A stretch of DNA of 43,812 nt from Intrasporangium flavum (GCF_001956915.1 NZ_MLJO01000014.1:1-43812), one strand, 5' to 3'. Counted from the first letter of the stretch, positions 15,299-23,162 are shown. Made by a program: numbers and translations. The notes: generated from the sequence alone by a model not told the origin.

Positions 15299-16363
15299 TC
15301 AGGAGGTGACGCTCTCGTCGGCGGGCGCGTCGGGCGACGCGTCGGTGCTCTCGTCGGCCGAGGCCTCTGAGGCGTCGGCGCGCCGCTTGGCCACGAGGCT
15401 CGTGGCCGTGACGACGGCGAGGATGCCGACGATGACCCCGAGCGAGGCGAGCGTCGGGATCTCCGGGACCGCCGACCACACCGTGTGGGCCCAGTGCAGG
15501 ACGAGCTTGACGCCGATGAAGGCGAGGATGAGCGCCAGGCCGTGGCCGAGGTGCACGAGCGAGGACAGCGCGTTCTCGAGGACGAAGTAGAGCGCGCGCA
15601 GGCCGAGCAGCGCGAAGGCGTTCGTCGCGAAGACGAGGTACGGGTCGCCGGTGATGCCGTACACGGCGGGGACCGAGTCGATGGCGAAGACGATGTCGGT
15701 GCCGAGGATCGCGACGGCCACGACGGCGAGCGGCGTCAGCATCCGGCGGCCCTCGCGGCGCACCGCCAGGTGGGTGCCGTCGTAGTCGTCGGTGACGGGG
15801 TGGAAGCGGCGGATCAGCTTGACGCTGCGGAGGTTCGAGACGTCGATGCTGTGGTCGGCGTGGCTCAGCGCGTCGCGGCCGACCTTGATCGCGGTGACGA
15901 GCAGGATCGCGCCGAAAAGCAGGAAGGTCCACGAGAAGCTGGCGATCATCTGCGCGCCTAGGGCGATGAAGATGCCGCGCAGCACGAGCGCACCGGCGAC
16001 GCCGATGAGCAGCACCCGCTGGCGCAGCTCACGGGGCACGGCGAACGCCGACAGCAGGATGATGAAGACGAAGAGGTTGTCGACCGACAGCGACTTCTCG
16101 ACGAGGTAGCCGGTGTAGTACTCGAGTCCCTGCTGCGAGCCGTACTGCGACCACAGCCAGGCGCCGAAGGCGAGCGGGATCGCGATGTAGAACGCCGACC
16201 AGCCGACTGCCTCGCGCATGCTCGGGTCGTGCGGTCGTCGGGTGATGACGAAGTCGATGGCGAACAGGGCCACGATGCCGAGGATCGTGACGGTCCACAG
16301 GGTCGGGGTCCCGATGGACGAGGGCGGGGCCGACGCAGCGGACGGCAGAAGGGTCGTGAGCAC
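15299..16363 (-). CDS. TerC/Alx-family membrane protein, probable Mn2+ exporter
   Basis: A 354-residue integral membrane protein with about 8-9 helices. TerC hallmarks are LSVDNLFVFIILLSAF and TDIVFAIDSVPAVYGITGDP, with the acidic residues of the predicted metal path, and FALLGLRALYFVLE. Alx/TerC proteins export manganese or insert metals into secreted proteins. A yybP-ykoY-type riboswitch in the leader supports a manganese role. The GTG at 16363 has GAGGAGA 6 nt upstream. The next in-frame start (16414) lies inside the riboswitch and was rejected. The cytosolic C-terminal tail (from about residue 325) is disordered and rich in Asp/Ala/Ser/Glu, partly written by a GACGCGTC palindrome at 15336. 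Confidence 0.93.
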   Translation of the reverse strand: MLTTLLPSAASAPPSSIGTPTLWTVTILGIVALFAIDFVITRRPHDPSMREAVGWSAFYIAIPLAFGAWLWSQYGSQQGLEYYTGYLVEKSLSVDNLFVFIILLSAFAVPRELRQRVLLIGVAGALVLRGIFIALGAQMIASFSWTFLLFGAILLVTAIKVGRDALSHADHSIDVSNLRSVKLIRRFHPVTDDYDGTHLAVRREGRRMLTPLAVVAVAILGTDIVFAIDSVPAVYGITGDPYLVFATNAFALLGLRALYFVLENALSSLVHLGHGLALILAFIGVKLVLHWAHTVWSAVPEIPTLASLGVIVGILAVVTATSLVAKRRADASEASADESTDASPDAPADESVTS

Positions 16364-16400
16364 GGTGGTCTCCTCAGAACGGACGCGTGACGGTTCGTCT

Positions 16401-16491
16401 GAGGTCTCCTTCACCGGCCGTGGCCGGCTCCCGTCCGGGGCGGGCTGGGCCGCCGTACTGACCGGATCGGGACGTGGGAAGTACTCCCCTC
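16401..16491 (-). promoter_or_regulatory. Probable yybP-ykoY (manganese) riboswitch
   Basis: Read on the minus strand, the leader has GAGGGGAGTA (from 16491), then GGTCAGTACG, and ends GGTGAAGGAGACCTC (to 16401). The first and last blocks pair GAGG/CCTC as stem P1. These match my recollection of the conserved yybP-ykoY core (GGGGAGUA, GUCA-UACG, GAGACC). The middle arm is GC-rich (CCGGCCACGGCCGG-like). It ends 37 nt before the terC-like start, so control is likely at translation or by an early terminator. Confidence 0.75.
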
Positions 16492-16504
16492 GGGCTCAAG
16501 GGTA

Positions 16505-16553
16505 CGGGACGTCGCGGCCGGTCCCAAACGTGAGGTTCGGCCGCGACGTCCCG
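16505..16553. terminator. 16-bp hairpin terminator
   Basis: CGGGACGTCGCGGCCG (16505-16520) pairs perfectly with 16538-16553 around a 17-nt loop. It lies after the oxidoreductase gene (minus strand) and just upstream of the TerC riboswitch, so it isolates the two transcripts. Confidence 0.8.
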
Positions 16554-16585
16554 ATGTGGGGCCCAGGGCGTGGTGGGCCCGGTGG

Positions 16586-17278
16586 TCAGGCCTCGTCGCG
16601 GTAGCGCACCGACGCGTCGGCCGCGGCGCGCACGCCCGCGGCGTCGACGGGTTTGCCGCCGAGGCCCCAGTCGGCCGGGTCCTTCGTGTAGAGCGTCGCG
16701 TAGGCGGCGGTGTCGCGCTGGGTGCGCCAGCCCTCCGCGAGCGGGCCGAGGTCGAGGGTGTCGTAGCCGATCTCGTCGAGGAGGCCGGTCACGGTGGCCT
16801 TGGCGTCCGCGTCGTCGCCGGCGATGGCGAGGGCGCTGCGCTCGGGGCTGCCGGACGGGCGGCCGAGCGTCGCGAGGTGCTCGAAGTAGATGTTGTTGAA
16901 GCCCTTGACGACGCTGGCTCCCGGCAGGTGGGCCTGGAGCAGCTCGCTGGTCGTCGTCGACTCGTCGTCGAGCTCGGCGACCCGCCCGTCGCGCTGCGGG
17001 TAGTAGTTCATGGTGTCGATGACGACCTTGCCGCGCAGCGGCTCGGCCGGCACGTCGCGGTAGTGCCCGAGCGGGATCGTCACGACGACGACGTCCCCGG
17101 CCTCGGCCGCCTCGGCGGCGGTGGCGGCCCGGGCCCGCGGGCCGAGCTGCTCGACGAGGTCCGCGAGCGTCTCGGGCCCGCGGCTGTTGCTCAGGACGAC
17201 GTCGTGGCCGGCGTCGACGGCGAGCCGCGCGACGGTGCTTCCGATGTGTCCGCTTCCGATGAATCCCCAGGTGGTCAT
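16586..17278 (-). CDS. NADP/F420-dependent oxidoreductase (Rossmann, F420-reductase-like)
   Basis: A 230-residue Rossmann-fold protein of the family 'NADP oxidoreductase, coenzyme F420-dependent'. It has GFIGSGHIGSTVARLA at the N-terminus (GxGxxG), LSNSRGPETL at the end of strand 2 where the 2'-phosphate of NADP binds, and VVKGFNNIYFEHL in the middle. Its length matches the family. Whether it truly uses F420 cannot be told; many homologues reduce or oxidise other small substrates with NADPH. The gene follows the histidine kinase gene by 44 bp on the same strand. The short hairpin CCGGAG/CTCCGG at 17290-17306 between them might weaken readthrough. The ATG at 17278 begins MTTWGF. Confidence 0.85.
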   Translation of the reverse strand: MTTWGFIGSGHIGSTVARLAVDAGHDVVLSNSRGPETLADLVEQLGPRARAATAAEAAEAGDVVVVTIPLGHYRDVPAEPLRGKVVIDTMNYYPQRDGRVAELDDESTTTSELLQAHLPGASVVKGFNNIYFEHLATLGRPSGSPERSALAIAGDDADAKATVTGLLDEIGYDTLDLGPLAEGWRTQRDTAAYATLYTKDPADWGLGGKPVDAAGVRAAADASVRYRDEA

Positions 17279-17322
17279 GACCGCGTCAACCGGAGGCGCT
17301 CTCCGGTCATTCCCGGCCGGAC

Positions 17323-18711
17323 TCAGCCGGCGGTGGGGAGGCGGAGGGTGAAGCGCGCCCCGCCCTCGGCCGCGTGCCCCGCCTCGATGCGGCCGCCGAG
17401 CAGCTCGGCGAGGCGCCCGACGATGGCCAGGCCGAGCCCGGTGCCGACGGGGCGCAGGCCGCGGTAGCGCTCGTGCAGCACCGAGGGCTCGAACGCGCCG
17501 GCGAGGTCGTCGTCGGTGAGGCCGGGACCGCCGTCGCGCACCTCGACGACCTGCACCGGCGGCCGGCCGGGGACCGCCTCGGTGCGCACCTCGACGACGA
17601 TCGGGCGCCCCGACGGGGTGACGCGCAGGGCGTTCTCGAGCAGCCCGTCGACGAGCTGGCGCAGCCGGGCCGGGTCGGTGACGACCGGGGCGCCGGGCGT
17701 GGCCGGGACGTAGGCGAACGGGACCCCGACGCTCGCGCACCGGACCGACCACACGGCCTCGACCTCCCGTCCGAGGACCACGAGGTCGGTCGGCTGCGGG
17801 TGGATGCTCGGGGAGTCGGCCCGCAGCCGGGCGAGGTCGAGCAGGTCGCCGACGAGCCGCTCGAGGCGTCGGGACTCGCCGAGCACGACGGCGCCGACGC
17901 GGGCGGCGTCCTCGGGCGGCACGACCCCGCCGGCCAGCGACTCGGCGTACCCGCTGATGCCGGTGAGCGGCGTCCGGAGGTCGTGCGAGACGGACAGGAG
18001 GAAGTCGCGCTGGCGCCCCTCTGACCGCGACAGCGACGCCGAGAGCGTGTTGAGGGCGCTCGCGACGTCGGCGACCTCGTCGGGCCCCTCGACCGGCACC
18101 GCGACGTCGCGCTGCCCGGCCGCGAGGGCGTGGGCCGCGTCGGCCGTGCGCCGCAGCGGCTGCGACAGCCGGCGGGCCACGGCAGCGCTGACGACGACGG
18201 CGACGAGCGCGGCGATCCCGAGCGCGAGCAGCACCCGTCGCACCAGCTTGTCCGAGTCGGCGGTCGCGTCGGACCGTCGTTGGACCAGGACGATGCCGCC
18301 GGCGTCGGTCGGACGGCCCTCGACGAGCACCGTCGTGCCGTCGAGGTCGTCGCGGCCGGACACCTGCTGCCCGGCGAGCAGGGCCGCGCGGCGGGCGGGC
18401 GTCAGGGCCTCGCGGGCCAGCCGGCTCGTCGACACGACCGCGCCGGCCCGGTTGACGCTCGCCGACTCGACGCCGAGCGCGCCGAGGGTGCGGACCGCCC
18501 GGTTCTGCGCCACCCGCGCCACCTCGCCCGAGTCGGCGCGGACGGCGGCGGCGTCGGCGATGCGGGCCAGGGTGCGGCGCGCCGACTCGTCGGCCGAGGA
18601 CCGCGTCAGGCCGACGGCGAGGAGCCCGGCGAGCACCGCGGTGAGCACCGCGATGCCGACGGCGAGCAGGGTGATCCGCCGCGACAGCGAACCGCCGCGC
18701 GGCGGTCTCAC
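17323..18711 (-). CDS. Sensor histidine kinase
   Basis: A 462-residue membrane kinase. TM1 is at about residues 12-35, an extracytoplasmic sensor of about 120 residues follows, and TM2 is at about 157-178. A HAMP linker comes next (RRLSQPLRRTADAAHALAAG). The DHp phosphoacceptor is His243 in LSVSHDLRTPLTGISGYAES. The CA domain has LLENALR (N box), VRDGGPGL (G1) and VGTGLGLAIVGRL (G2). It phosphorylates the response regulator encoded immediately upstream, whose TGA overlaps this GTG by 3 bases within GTGA, so translation is coupled. The sensor domain is not recognised. The order regulator-kinase-oxidoreductase on one strand suggests a shared transcript. Confidence 0.95.
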   Translation of the reverse strand: MRPPRGGSLSRRITLLAVGIAVLTAVLAGLLAVGLTRSSADESARRTLARIADAAAVRADSGEVARVAQNRAVRTLGALGVESASVNRAGAVVSTSRLAREALTPARRAALLAGQQVSGRDDLDGTTVLVEGRPTDAGGIVLVQRRSDATADSDKLVRRVLLALGIAALVAVVVSAAVARRLSQPLRRTADAAHALAAGQRDVAVPVEGPDEVADVASALNTLSASLSRSEGRQRDFLLSVSHDLRTPLTGISGYAESLAGGVVPPEDAARVGAVVLGESRRLERLVGDLLDLARLRADSPSIHPQPTDLVVLGREVEAVWSVRCASVGVPFAYVPATPGAPVVTDPARLRQLVDGLLENALRVTPSGRPIVVEVRTEAVPGRPPVQVVEVRDGGPGLTDDDLAGAFEPSVLHERYRGLRPVGTGLGLAIVGRLAELLGGRIEAGHAAEGGARFTLRLPTAG

Positions 18712-19478
18712 GACGCGTCGCCCGGGGCGCCGGACGCGTCGGGGGCGCCGTCGACGGGAGGGCGCTCGGCCGCGTAGCCGACGGAGCGGACGGTGCGGAT
18801 CGGGCTCGCGTCGCCGAGCTTGGCGCGCACCTGGGCGACGTGGACGTCGACGGTGCGCCCGCCGGCGGTCGAGGCGTAGCCCCACACGTCGCTGAGCAGC
18901 TGCTCCCGCGTGAACACGACACCGGGGCGGCGCAACAGGTGGGTCAGCAGGTCGAACTCCGTTGCGGTCAGGGCGATCTCGTGACCGTCGACGGTGACCT
19001 CGTGGCTCGTCAGGTCGATGCGGAGTGCGCCGTGGCGCAGCGTCGTCGACGCGCCCGCCGTGCCCCGGGTGCGGCGCAGCACGCCACCGACGCGGGCCAC
19101 GAGCTCGCGCGGCGAGAACGGCTTGGTCACGTAGTCGTCGGCGCCGAGCTCGAGGCCCAGGACCCGGTCCACCTCGTCGTCGCGCGCCGTGACGAACAGG
19201 ACCGGCGTCCAGTCGCCCTCGGCCCGCAGCCGGCGGCACACCTCGATGCCGTCCATCGTCGGCAGCCCGATGTCGAGGACGATCGCCGAGGGCCGCAGCT
19301 CGCGCACCGCCGCGAGGGCGCGGCCGCCGTCGGTGACCACCTCGACGCCGTAGCCCGCCGCGCGCAGGTTGAGCCGCAGCAGGTCGGCGATCGTCACCTC
19401 GTCCTCGACGACGAGCACGAGGCCGCGCGCCGTGGAGGCGTCGCTGCTCGACGACGGAGGTGGCGGGGCCGTGGGCAC
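18708..19478 (-). CDS. OmpR/PhoB-family response regulator
   Basis: A 256-residue two-component regulator. The receiver domain spans residues 19-135, with acidic pair Glu25/Asp26 (VVEDEV), phosphoacceptor Asp69 (IVLDIGLPTMDG) and Lys119 (DYVTKPFSP). The winged-helix DNA-binding domain is C-terminal (EFDLLTHLLRRPGVVFTREQ, VDVHVAQVRAKL, TVRSVGYAAE). The tail GAPDASGAPGDAS is written largely by two GACGCGTC palindromes (18712 and 18733). GTG 19478 has TACGCT 6 nt upstream, indicating a leaderless mRNA. Three GTGTCAG/GTGTCGG direct repeats further upstream suggest autoregulation. The kinase follows with overlapping stop and start. Confidence 0.95.
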   Translation of the reverse strand: MPTAPPPPSSSSDASTARGLVLVVEDEVTIADLLRLNLRAAGYGVEVVTDGGRALAAVRELRPSAIVLDIGLPTMDGIEVCRRLRAEGDWTPVLFVTARDDEVDRVLGLELGADDYVTKPFSPRELVARVGGVLRRTRGTAGASTTLRHGALRIDLTSHEVTVDGHEIALTATEFDLLTHLLRRPGVVFTREQLLSDVWGYASTAGGRTVDVHVAQVRAKLGDASPIRTVRSVGYAAERPPVDGAPDASGAPGDAS

Positions 19479-19484
19479 GCTCGC

Positions 19485-19548
19485 AGCGTAGGGCGCGTCG
19501 GCCGCGGCGGCGTCACGCTGGTGTCAGGATCGTGTCAGGGCGTGTCGG
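19485..19548 (-). promoter_or_regulatory. Response-regulator promoter with three direct repeats
   Basis: The -10 box TACGCT (19490-19485, minus strand) is 6 nt from the GTG. Upstream, GTGTCAG, GTGTCAG and GTGTCGG (plus-strand starts 19521, 19532, 19542) are spaced 11 and 10 bp, the helical-turn spacing typical of OmpR/PhoB direct-repeat sites. The repeats also overlap the DedA gene's last codons. Confidence 0.6.
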
Positions 19549-20092
19549 TGACGCGCGTCGCCCCGGTGCCCTCGACCGCACCCGGTTCGACCGCACCAGG
19601 CTCGCCCGCGAGCGGTCCGACGACGGGTGGCTCCCCGGCGGCGCGACGCCGGCGCCGCACCACGAGCGTCGCGACGACGGCCGCGACGAACGCGCCGAGC
19701 CCCGCGGCGGCCCAGACCGACCCGGCCTCCGCCGCGATCCAGGCCTCGACGACGGCCAGCCCGACGGTGGCGTAGAGCGTGGCCCACACGACCGACCCGA
19801 CGACCGCCGCCGGTACGTACCAGCGCAGGGGCATCCGCATGACGCCCGCGGTGAGGTGCACGGCGGTCTGGAACCCGACGGTGAGGTAGGACAGCACGAC
19901 GGCGACCGGTCCGAGCCGGCTCAGCCACGCCTCGGCCCGCGAGGTCAGCTCGCGGTGGGTGCCGCGGTAGCGCCGCCAGCCGTTGACCGCGCCGCGCCCC
20001 ACCCAGTACGTGCCGTTCGAGCGGACCATCGCGCTCGCGAACAGCGCGAGGAACGCCTGCCAGAAGGGCAGGGCGGCGATGGCGTCGAGCAT
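19535..20092 (-). CDS. DedA-family (SNARE-associated/VTT) membrane protein
   Basis: A 185-residue membrane protein of the DedA/VTT family, members of which flip undecaprenyl phosphate or phospholipids. It has a short N-terminal hydrophobic stretch (FWQAFLALFASAMVRSNGTY), a re-entrant-like segment, then WLSRLGPVAVVLSYLTVGFQTAVHLTAGVMRM and two C-terminal helices. It is slightly shorter than typical members and its tail is Pro/Glu/Gly-rich. The conserved acidic residue of the first re-entrant loop is not obvious, so activity is uncertain. The ATG at 20092 has TAGAGT exactly 7 nt upstream (leaderless). The last codons overlap the direct repeats of the response-regulator promoter. Confidence 0.8.
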   Translation of the reverse strand: MLDAIAALPFWQAFLALFASAMVRSNGTYWVGRGAVNGWRRYRGTHRELTSRAEAWLSRLGPVAVVLSYLTVGFQTAVHLTAGVMRMPLRWYVPAAVVGSVVWATLYATVGLAVVEAWIAAEAGSVWAAAGLGAFVAAVVATLVVRRRRRAAGEPPVVGPLAGEPGAVEPGAVEGTGATRVTDTP

Positions 20093-20099
20093 GGCGCCA

Positions 20100-20105
20100 A
20101 CTCTA
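20100..20105 (-). promoter_or_regulatory. -10 box TAGAGT for leaderless dedA-like mRNA
   Basis: On the minus strand TAGAGT is followed by 7 nt (TGGCGCC) and the ATG at 20092. The box lies between this gene and the stop of the cysteine hydrolase gene (20114), so the DedA gene need not depend on readthrough. Confidence 0.5.
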
Positions 20106-20113
20106 GGTGCGGA

Positions 20114-20734
20114 CTACCCGGCCGACTCGCCGGCCTCCTGCGGCGCCTCCGGTGCCTGCGCTGCCTCCGGCGCCTCGGCGGGGCCGAAGGTGACGGCGGC
20201 GGTGTCGACGACGTCGGCGGTGCGACCGGGCACGCTCGACCACGGCCAGTACGCGTTGGTGAACCCGACGACGTCCTCGGGCCCGATCGGGTGCCCCCAC
20301 TCGCGGAGGTCCTCGGTGGTGTGCGCGTCGCCGACGAGCGTCGCGTCGTACCCGCGGACCACCGCGCCGTGCAGCGTCGCCCGGATGCACGCGTCGGTCT
20401 GCGCGCCGGCGACGACGAGCCGGCCGACGCCCCGCGCCGCGAGGACCGACTCGAGGTCGGTGTCCTCGAAGGAGTCGCCGAAGGTCTTGTGCACGACGGG
20501 CTCCTCGGCGGCGAACGGCAGCTCGGGCACGTACTGCCAGTCCTCGGAGTCGCGCGGCATGTTCTCGTCGGAGTGCTGCACCCACACGACGGGCACCTGC
20601 TCGGACCGGGCGCGCTCGACGAGCGAGGCGATGTTGGCGACGACGCCGTCGCGGTTCCAGGCCTCGCCGACGACGCCGTTCTGGACGTCGACGACGAGCA
20701 GCGCGGTGTTGGGTCGGTTCTCGAGCGTGGTCAT
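20114..20734 (-). CDS. Isochorismatase-like cysteine hydrolase
   Basis: A 206-residue member of the isochorismatase-like (cysteine hydrolase) superfamily. The catalytic triad is visible: Asp in LLVVDVQNGVV, Lys in VVHKTFGDSF, and Cys in VAGAQTDACIRATLHGA. These enzymes hydrolyse amides or vinyl ethers of small molecules (nicotinamidase-, biuret- or carbamoylsarcosine-like). The substrate here is not evident. The last 25 residues are an Ala/Pro/Glu/Gln tail. The ATG at 20734 has GGAGGGG 3-4 nt upstream. It is divergent from an AraC regulator (112 bp apart), which may control it. Confidence 0.92.
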   Translation of the reverse strand: MTTLENRPNTALLVVDVQNGVVGEAWNRDGVVANIASLVERARSEQVPVVWVQHSDENMPRDSEDWQYVPELPFAAEEPVVHKTFGDSFEDTDLESVLAARGVGRLVVAGAQTDACIRATLHGAVVRGYDATLVGDAHTTEDLREWGHPIGPEDVVGFTNAYWPWSSVPGRTADVVDTAAVTFGPAEAPEAAQAPEAPQEAGESAG

Positions 20735-20834
20735 GGTCCCCTCCGTACGACGGTGTGACGGCGATGTCGGTGGCCGGGCGACCCGGCCCGTCCCACGGTA
20801 GGTCTCCGCACCGACGGCGTGGGGGTTCGCGGGC

Positions 20835-20840
20835 TACCGT
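20835..20840 (+). promoter_or_regulatory. -10 box TACCGT for leaderless araC-like mRNA
   Basis: TACCGT is followed by 6 nt (CGTCGG) and the ATG at 20847. There is no Shine-Dalgarno sequence. The rest of the 112-bp divergent region (20735-20846) contains no clear operator that I can see. Confidence 0.5.
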
Positions 20841-20846
20841 CGTCGG

Positions 20847-21668
20847 ATGGGGCTCGCACCGGCGTCGGAGCAGCGGCCGCGCGACCGGGCCGTCGCGTGG
20901 AGGCCGGCCGTGCCCGGCGTCGCCGAGGTGTTCCACGCCGACTGGCACGACCACGCCTACCCGGCGCACACCCACGACACGTGGACGCTGCTCGTCGTCG
21001 ACGACGGCGTCATCGGCTACGGCCTCGACCGCCACGACCACACCGCGGTCCGCGCCGGGGTGACGCTGCTCCCGCCCCACGTGGTCCACGACGGCCACGC
21101 GGTCACCGACCGCGGCTTCCGCAAGCGCGTCGTCTACCTCGAGGAGGACGTGCTCGGCGCCCACCTCGTCGGCCGCGCCGTCGACCGGCCGCTCGTCGCG
21201 GACACCGCGCTGCGCACGGCGGTCTCGCGCCTCGACCGCTCGCTCGTCGAGGGCGAGGACCTCGAGGCCGAGAGCCGTCTCGCGCTCGTCGTCGAGCGCC
21301 TGACCGGCCACCTGACCACCGGGGCGCCGACGCCCGACGCGTCGGGCCCGGCCCCGCGCGTCGTGGCCCGCCGCGCCCGCGAGCTGCTCGACGCCGACCC
21401 GGTCGGCACGCCCGGCGTCGCCGCGCTCGCCACCGCCCTCGGCGTCTCGACGCCGCACCTCGTCCGCTCCTTCGCCGCGGCGTTCGGCCTGCCGCCGCAC
21501 CGCTACGTCGTCGGCCGGCGCCTCGACCTCGCGCGGCGGCTCCTGCTCGATGGCCTGCCTGCGGCCTCGGTGGCCGTCGCCACCGGCTTCCACGACCAGG
21601 CGCACCTGACGCGTCACTTCCGCGCCTTCCTCGGCACGACGCCGGGGCGCTACCAGCGCGGTCGCTGA
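20847..21668 (+). CDS. AraC-family transcriptional regulator
   Basis: A 273-residue regulator. The N-terminal half is a cupin-like ligand-binding domain (FHADWHDHAYPAHTHDTWTL, then GVTLLPPHVVHDG, with several His residues). The C-terminal 100 residues hold the two AraC helix-turn-helices (VAALATALGVSTPHLVRSFA; AASVAVATGFHDQAHLTRHF) and the signature end FRAFLGTTPGRYQRGR. The linker APTPDASGPAP is written by a GACGCGTC palindrome at 21336. It is predicted to be leaderless. The gene is followed 56 bp downstream by a DUF2000 gene on the same strand and is divergent from the cysteine hydrolase. Either could be its target; the effector is unknown. Confidence 0.93.
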   Translation: MGLAPASEQRPRDRAVAWRPAVPGVAEVFHADWHDHAYPAHTHDTWTLLVVDDGVIGYGLDRHDHTAVRAGVTLLPPHVVHDGHAVTDRGFRKRVVYLEEDVLGAHLVGRAVDRPLVADTALRTAVSRLDRSLVEGEDLEAESRLALVVERLTGHLTTGAPTPDASGPAPRVVARRARELLDADPVGTPGVAALATALGVSTPHLVRSFAAAFGLPPHRYVVGRRLDLARRLLLDGLPAASVAVATGFHDQAHLTRHFRAFLGTTPGRYQRGR

Positions 21669-21692
21669 CCGACGCGTCAACGACGTACAAGA

Positions 21693-21706
21693 CCGGACGC
21701 GTCCGG
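21693..21706. repeat. 14-bp perfect palindrome CCGGACGCGTCCGG
   Basis: This is an extended copy of the window-wide GACGCGTC motif, placed 18 bp before the DUF2000 start; another copy (21671) lies 25 bp further up. It could be an operator for this gene or simply members of the dispersed family. Confidence 0.6.
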
Positions 21707-21724
21707 CGGGCGCACGCTGGGGCC

Positions 21725-22153
21725 ATGGAAGACCTGCTCACCCCGCCGTTCGCGACGAAGGTCGCCGTCCTCGTCCGCGACGACCTCGAGCCGTGGCAGC
21801 GCCTCAACGTCACGGCGTTCCTCGTCAGCGGCGTCACGGCCGCCAACCCCGACCTCGTCGGGCAGCCCTACGCCGATGCCGACGGCCAGACCTACCTGCC
21901 CCTGCTCGGCATGCCGGTGCTCGTCTTCGAGGGCGCCGCCGACACCCTGACCGCCGCCCACGAGCGGGCCCTGCGCCGCGGCACGCGCCTCGCGGTCTAC
22001 ACCCGGGAGATGTTCGCGACCGGTCACGACGCTGCCAACCGGGCCGCCGTCGCGGCCGTGCCCACTGCGTCGCTCGACCTCGTCGGGCTCGCGCTGCACG
22101 GGCCGAAGAACGGCGTCGACCGGATCCTCAAGGGCGCCCGCCTGCACCACTGA
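21725..22153 (+). CDS. DUF2000-family protein
   Basis: A 142-residue cytoplasmic protein of the DUF2000 family, recognised from FATKVAVLVRDDLEPWQRLN, VTAFLVSGVTAANPDLVG, YLPLLGMPVLVFEG and the ending GLALHGPKNGVDRILKGA. The fold is related to peptidyl-tRNA-hydrolase-like proteins as far as I recall, but no activity is established. CACGCT lies 6 nt before the ATG, one base away from the leaderless -10 pattern. Two GACGCGTC palindromes lie in the 56-bp gap after the AraC gene. Co-orientation with the AraC regulator suggests that it may be its target. Confidence 0.88.
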   Translation: MEDLLTPPFATKVAVLVRDDLEPWQRLNVTAFLVSGVTAANPDLVGQPYADADGQTYLPLLGMPVLVFEGAADTLTAAHERALRRGTRLAVYTREMFATGHDAANRAAVAAVPTASLDLVGLALHGPKNGVDRILKGARLHH

Positions 22154-22183
22154 CCCGACGCGCGGTGGGATGCTGGCCCTGCC

Positions 22184-23041
22184 ATGCCGAACGACAGTGC
22201 CCACCCCAGAGACGACCTCGTCATCACCTCGCCGTCCAACCCGCGCCTCAAGTCCCTCCTCGGGCTGCGCCGCCGCCGGACCCGCGAGGAGACCGGCCGC
22301 ACCCTCGTCGATGGCTACGAGGAGATCGGCCTGGCCCTGTCGGCCGGCATCCGGCCCGCGTCGGTCTACGTCTGCGAGGAGCTCTTCAGCCCCGCGGGCG
22401 TCGCCGGCTCGCAGCACATCGGCCACCAGTCCGAGCTGCTCGACCGGCTGCGTGATGACCGCGTCGAGGTGGTGCGGCTGAGCCGGGCCGCCTTCGAGAA
22501 GGTGTCCTACCGCGAGGGCCCCGACGGGCTGCTCGCCGTCGTCGGTGCCGTCGGGCACCCGCTCGCCGACCTGCGCGTCGAGGGGCCCGACCACCTGACG
22601 CTGCTGTCCCAGGGCGTCGAGAAGCCCGGCAACCTCGGCGCGATGCTCCGCACCGCCGACGCGGCCGGCGTCGACGCCGTCGTGGCCGCCGACCCCGTCA
22701 CCGACTGGGGCAACCCCAACGTCGTGCGCGCGAGCAAGGGCACCGTCTTCGCCGTGCCCGTCGCCAGCGCCCCGACCGCCGAGGTCGTCGCCTGGCTGCG
22801 GGCCAACGACGTGCGGCTCGTCGTCACGACCCCCGAGACCGACCTGCTGCACACCGACGCCGACTACACCGGACGCGTCGCCGTGGCCGTCGGCAGCGAG
22901 AAGCACGGGGCGGACACGGCGCTCCTCGAGGCCGCCGACGCGCGGGTCCGGATCCCGATGGCGGGCCGGGCCAACAGCCTCAACGTGTCCGTCGCGGCCG
23001 CGGTCGTCCTCTACGAGGCCGTCCGCCAGCGCAGCCGCTGA
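22184..23041 (+). CDS. TrmH/SpoU-family RNA 2'-O-methyltransferase
   Basis: A 285-residue SPOUT RNA methyltransferase. The N-terminal substrate-binding domain covers about residues 10-110 (SPSNPRLKSLLGLRRRRTRE). The SPOUT knot domain follows: motif 1 LSQGVEKPGNLGAMLRTADAAG, motif 2 VAVAVGSEKHGAD, motif 3 IPMAGRANSLNVSVAAAVVLYE. It methylates the 2'-OH of an rRNA or tRNA nucleotide using SAM. The specific site (for example 23S rRNA G2251 or thiostrepton-type) cannot be assigned. The length and motifs are standard. The start at 22184 follows the DUF2000 stop by 30 bp with no strong Shine-Dalgarno sequence. The two genes may share a transcript. Confidence 0.93.
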   Translation: MPNDSAHPRDDLVITSPSNPRLKSLLGLRRRRTREETGRTLVDGYEEIGLALSAGIRPASVYVCEELFSPAGVAGSQHIGHQSELLDRLRDDRVEVVRLSRAAFEKVSYREGPDGLLAVVGAVGHPLADLRVEGPDHLTLLSQGVEKPGNLGAMLRTADAAGVDAVVAADPVTDWGNPNVVRASKGTVFAVPVASAPTAEVVAWLRANDVRLVVTTPETDLLHTDADYTGRVAVAVGSEKHGADTALLEAADARVRIPMAGRANSLNVSVAAAVVLYEAVRQRSR

Positions 23042-23162
23042 CGTCCGGTCTGCGTACGCGTGTGACGGCCGTGTGAAACCTGCGTTACGCGTCGTGCGGC
23101 CCCTACCTGTCGGGGGAGGGGGTGGTCAAGAGCACCCCTTTGGGTGTGTCACGATGTTCTGT

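Noticed and set aside
16586..18922. A 778-residue minus-strand frame apparently fusing a kinase-region protein to the F420-type oxidoreductase
   Set aside because: Only the C-terminal 230 residues are real. The upstream part is an out-of-frame reading of the histidine kinase gene.
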